31,761 bases of DNA from Promethearchaeota archaeon (GTDB lineage Archaea; Asgardarchaeota; Lokiarchaeia; Sigynarchaeales; SOKP01). The translations under genes and the position numbers were made by a program. The stretch lies in NCBI GenBank assembly GCA_019057975.1, contig JAHLWJ010000011.1, forward strand, positions 1 to 31,761, given 5' to 3'. Shown piece by piece: positions 29,953-31,761 of this stretch. The notes beneath the pieces were generated by a model. It did not search any database. It had not been told where the DNA came from and was given only the letters and a program-made list of their open reading frames with translations. The first letter of the stretch is position 1. Every line of letters starts with the position of its first letter.

Positions 29953-31683
29953 TCAATCACTCTTTCTTAATAACTTCTTATCTACTTTCCCTACGGTTGT
30001 TAATGGTAATTCTTCAGTGATTTCTATTAGTTTTGGAACTTCATAGGTAGAGCAATTTTCTTTAGCAAATGCTATTATATTCTCTTTTAATGCTTCTTCA
30101 TTTCCATCATATTCATAATCCTTGTCAAGTTGAATAAACGCTTTTACAATTTCAGAGCCAGGTCTATCTGGATTTGGGACGCCAATAATAGCAATTATTT
30201 CAATAGCAGGATGTTTGGTTAAAGTATCTTCTAATTTAGCAGAAAATACTTTGAATCCACTTACTATGATCATGTCTTTGGTTCTGTCAACGATTCTTAA
30301 GTAGCCTTCTTCATCCATGATTGCGACATCCCCTGTATGCATATAACCATCTTCATCAATTGCCTTTTCCGTCTCTTCTGGCTTATTATAATAGCCTTTC
30401 ATTACTTGGGGCCCCTTAACACATATTTCTCCTGGTTCTCCTAAGGGGACTACTTCTCCCGTCTCTGGATCAACAATTTTTAATTCAGTATTCAATAAAG
30501 GTAATCCTATTGATCCTAGCTTCCTCTTACCCTTAAAAGGATTCATGGTAGTTAAGGGAGAGGTTTCAGTCATACCATACACCTCTAGTAATTTCCCCTC
30601 TCCAACCATACTTTCTAACTGTTTTTGGGATTCAACTGGAAATGGGGACGCGGCAGAAATGCAAACCTCTAATTTTGAGTGATCTAACCTTTTAAACTTG
30701 CGTGTATTGATGAGAATTTGAAATAGAGAAGGTACATTTACAAGAGCAGTTGGTTGATATTTCTTCATTTCATTACAAATGTGTAAAGTATCTCGTGGAT
30801 TAGGTATTAGTACTTGCCCCCATCCAAGCCAAAAACAGTTTTCACAGAAAAATGTGCCTGCTATATGGAAAAAAGGAAATCCTGAAAGAGCTATTTTTGC
30901 TCCTTTCTTCCAATTAAGCCATTTTTGCACAATCAATATGTCTGAAACACAACTTCTATGCGTTAACATAGCACCTTTAGGTGGACCTGTTGTTCCTCCA
31001 GTATATTGGATGAGTGCAATATCATCCGGAGAGACCTTAACATCAGGTAAAACTTTAGAATACTTTGCTAAAACATCATCATGAAAATCAAGTACTGTTT
31101 TTCCTTCTAATGGAGTTACCTTCCCTGATGGAACTTCCGTAACTGCCTTGATTTTTTCTTGTTGTTCTTTCGGAAAAGAACCTACGACACTTGTCCAGAT
31201 TACCAATTTTAATTGTGGTAATTCTGATTCAACATTTTTTAATCTATGTTCAAAAATAGCATCTAAAGTGACTAAAGCTACATTTTTCTCTCCAGCTCCT
31301 AAATCATTCAATTGGTAATGCATTTGAACATCAGACATGAGAGGACTTACACCAGAAACTATACATCCAGCCTTAAGAGCTCCCACAAGGGATATTGGAT
31401 ACTCGGGTATATTAGGTAAGTTGATTCCAACAACATCACCTTTCTTAAATCCATTTTCAATTAACATGTTAGCAAACTGATTTGAGAATTCATCTATTTC
31501 ACCATATGTGATTTCTAATCCCTGATATGCAAATGCCATTTTATTTTGGAATTCTTCAAAAGTATTTCGGATAGCTTCGGTATAAGAGATTTCCCAAATG
31601 CTAGGATCAAGATCCGTTAATCCTTCGTCCCAACTCTTACGCCAAAATCTATTTGCATATGGATTTTCTATTTTAAGTTCCAT
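29953..31683 (-). CDS. AMP-forming acyl-CoA synthetase (long-chain fatty acid-CoA ligase type)
   Basis: 576 residues of the ANL (acyl/aryl-CoA synthetase) superfamily. Motifs in order: phosphate loop YTGGTTGPPKG (227-237), the aromatic FFHIAGTF substrate segment near 271-278, adenine-binding VYGMTETSP (368-376), YMHTGDVA (447-454), the hinge DRTKDMIIVSGFKVF (466-480) and catalytic Lys566 in PLTTVGKVDKK. It joins fatty acids to CoA through an acyl-AMP intermediate, supplying substrates for the enoyl-CoA hydratase-family enzyme. Length and the GGTTG-PKGAMLTH signature favour a medium- or long-chain type; the acyl chain cannot be named. ATG at 31683. The 78 bp upstream to the window's end hold no further gene. 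Confidence 0.92.
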   Translation of the reverse strand: MELKIENPYANRFWRKSWDEGLTDLDPSIWEISYTEAIRNTFEEFQNKMAFAYQGLEITYGEIDEFSNQFANMLIENGFKKGDVVGINLPNIPEYPISLVGALKAGCIVSGVSPLMSDVQMHYQLNDLGAGEKNVALVTLDAIFEHRLKNVESELPQLKLVIWTSVVGSFPKEQQEKIKAVTEVPSGKVTPLEGKTVLDFHDDVLAKYSKVLPDVKVSPDDIALIQYTGGTTGPPKGAMLTHRSCVSDILIVQKWLNWKKGAKIALSGFPFFHIAGTFFCENCFWLGWGQVLIPNPRDTLHICNEMKKYQPTALVNVPSLFQILINTRKFKRLDHSKLEVCISAASPFPVESQKQLESMVGEGKLLEVYGMTETSPLTTMNPFKGKRKLGSIGLPLLNTELKIVDPETGEVVPLGEPGEICVKGPQVMKGYYNKPEETEKAIDEDGYMHTGDVAIMDEEGYLRIVDRTKDMIIVSGFKVFSAKLEDTLTKHPAIEIIAIIGVPNPDRPGSEIVKAFIQLDKDYEYDGNEEALKENIIAFAKENCSTYEVPKLIEITEELPLTTVGKVDKKLLRKSD

Positions 31684-31761
31684 TTTAACATCATTCTTAT
31701 TAATTTTTTATAAAAAAGTATTAATAATTATTATAGCTCTAATCAGTTAAAAAGTTTTAAT

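Overview
The window is strongly A+T-rich archaeal DNA, and its gene content points to an Asgard archaeon, most likely Lokiarchaeia-like. Archaeal informational genes (three-gene replication factor C cluster, proteasome alpha subunit, archaeal-type riboflavin synthesis) sit beside eukaryote-like genes: a Rab/Ras-type small GTPase, a gelsolin-like domain fused to a SAP-like domain, and a 1,600-residue TPR/coiled-coil repeat protein. No tRNA, rRNA, CRISPR array, transposase or integrase was seen.

Layout. 1-4386 (+): a compact four-gene run coding for a CCG/4Fe-4S protein, a GlcD-type FAD oxidase, a small SCP2-like protein and a CrtC-type lipocalin protein; it reads as an uncharacterised redox module for a hydrophobic substrate. 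4402-9614: a coiled-coil winged-helix protein, an MFS transporter, peptidase T, an enoyl-CoA hydratase-family protein whose only plausible start is a non-ATG codon, and an ECF-type S component. 10083-13198 (-): riboflavin operon ribB-ribC-ribH-arfA-arfB. 13480-17352 (-): GNAT acetyltransferase followed by rfcS, a degenerate rfcS paralogue and rfcL. 17582-20074: zinc-ribbon protein, gelsolin/SAP protein, a small PC4-reminiscent protein and a ribbon-helix-helix regulator. 20203-25616 (-): the giant repeat protein and a small winged-helix protein. 25962-31683: VOC-fold protein, psmA, small GTPase, zinc-finger protein of unknown function, sirtuin and acyl-CoA synthetase.

How the genes fit together. 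The riboflavin operon supplies lumazine and riboflavin for flavin coenzymes; a shared 11-bp motif upstream of ribB and of the ECF S component suggests that uptake and synthesis are co-regulated. Acyl-CoA synthetase, the enoyl-CoA hydratase-family protein, the VOC protein (methylmalonyl-CoA epimerase-like) and the FAD/Fe-S pair suggest fatty-acid or isoprenoid oxidation.

The most striking structural feature is a near-identical second copy of the 3' end of rfcL (with its downstream flank) on the far side of the riboflavin operon. The operon is therefore bracketed by direct repeats, as expected if it arrived by recombination at the rfcL 3' end. A second theme is start-codon use: several genes have TTG starts, and two seem to have only ATT or ATA at the position set by a good Shine-Dalgarno sequence and by protein alignment.
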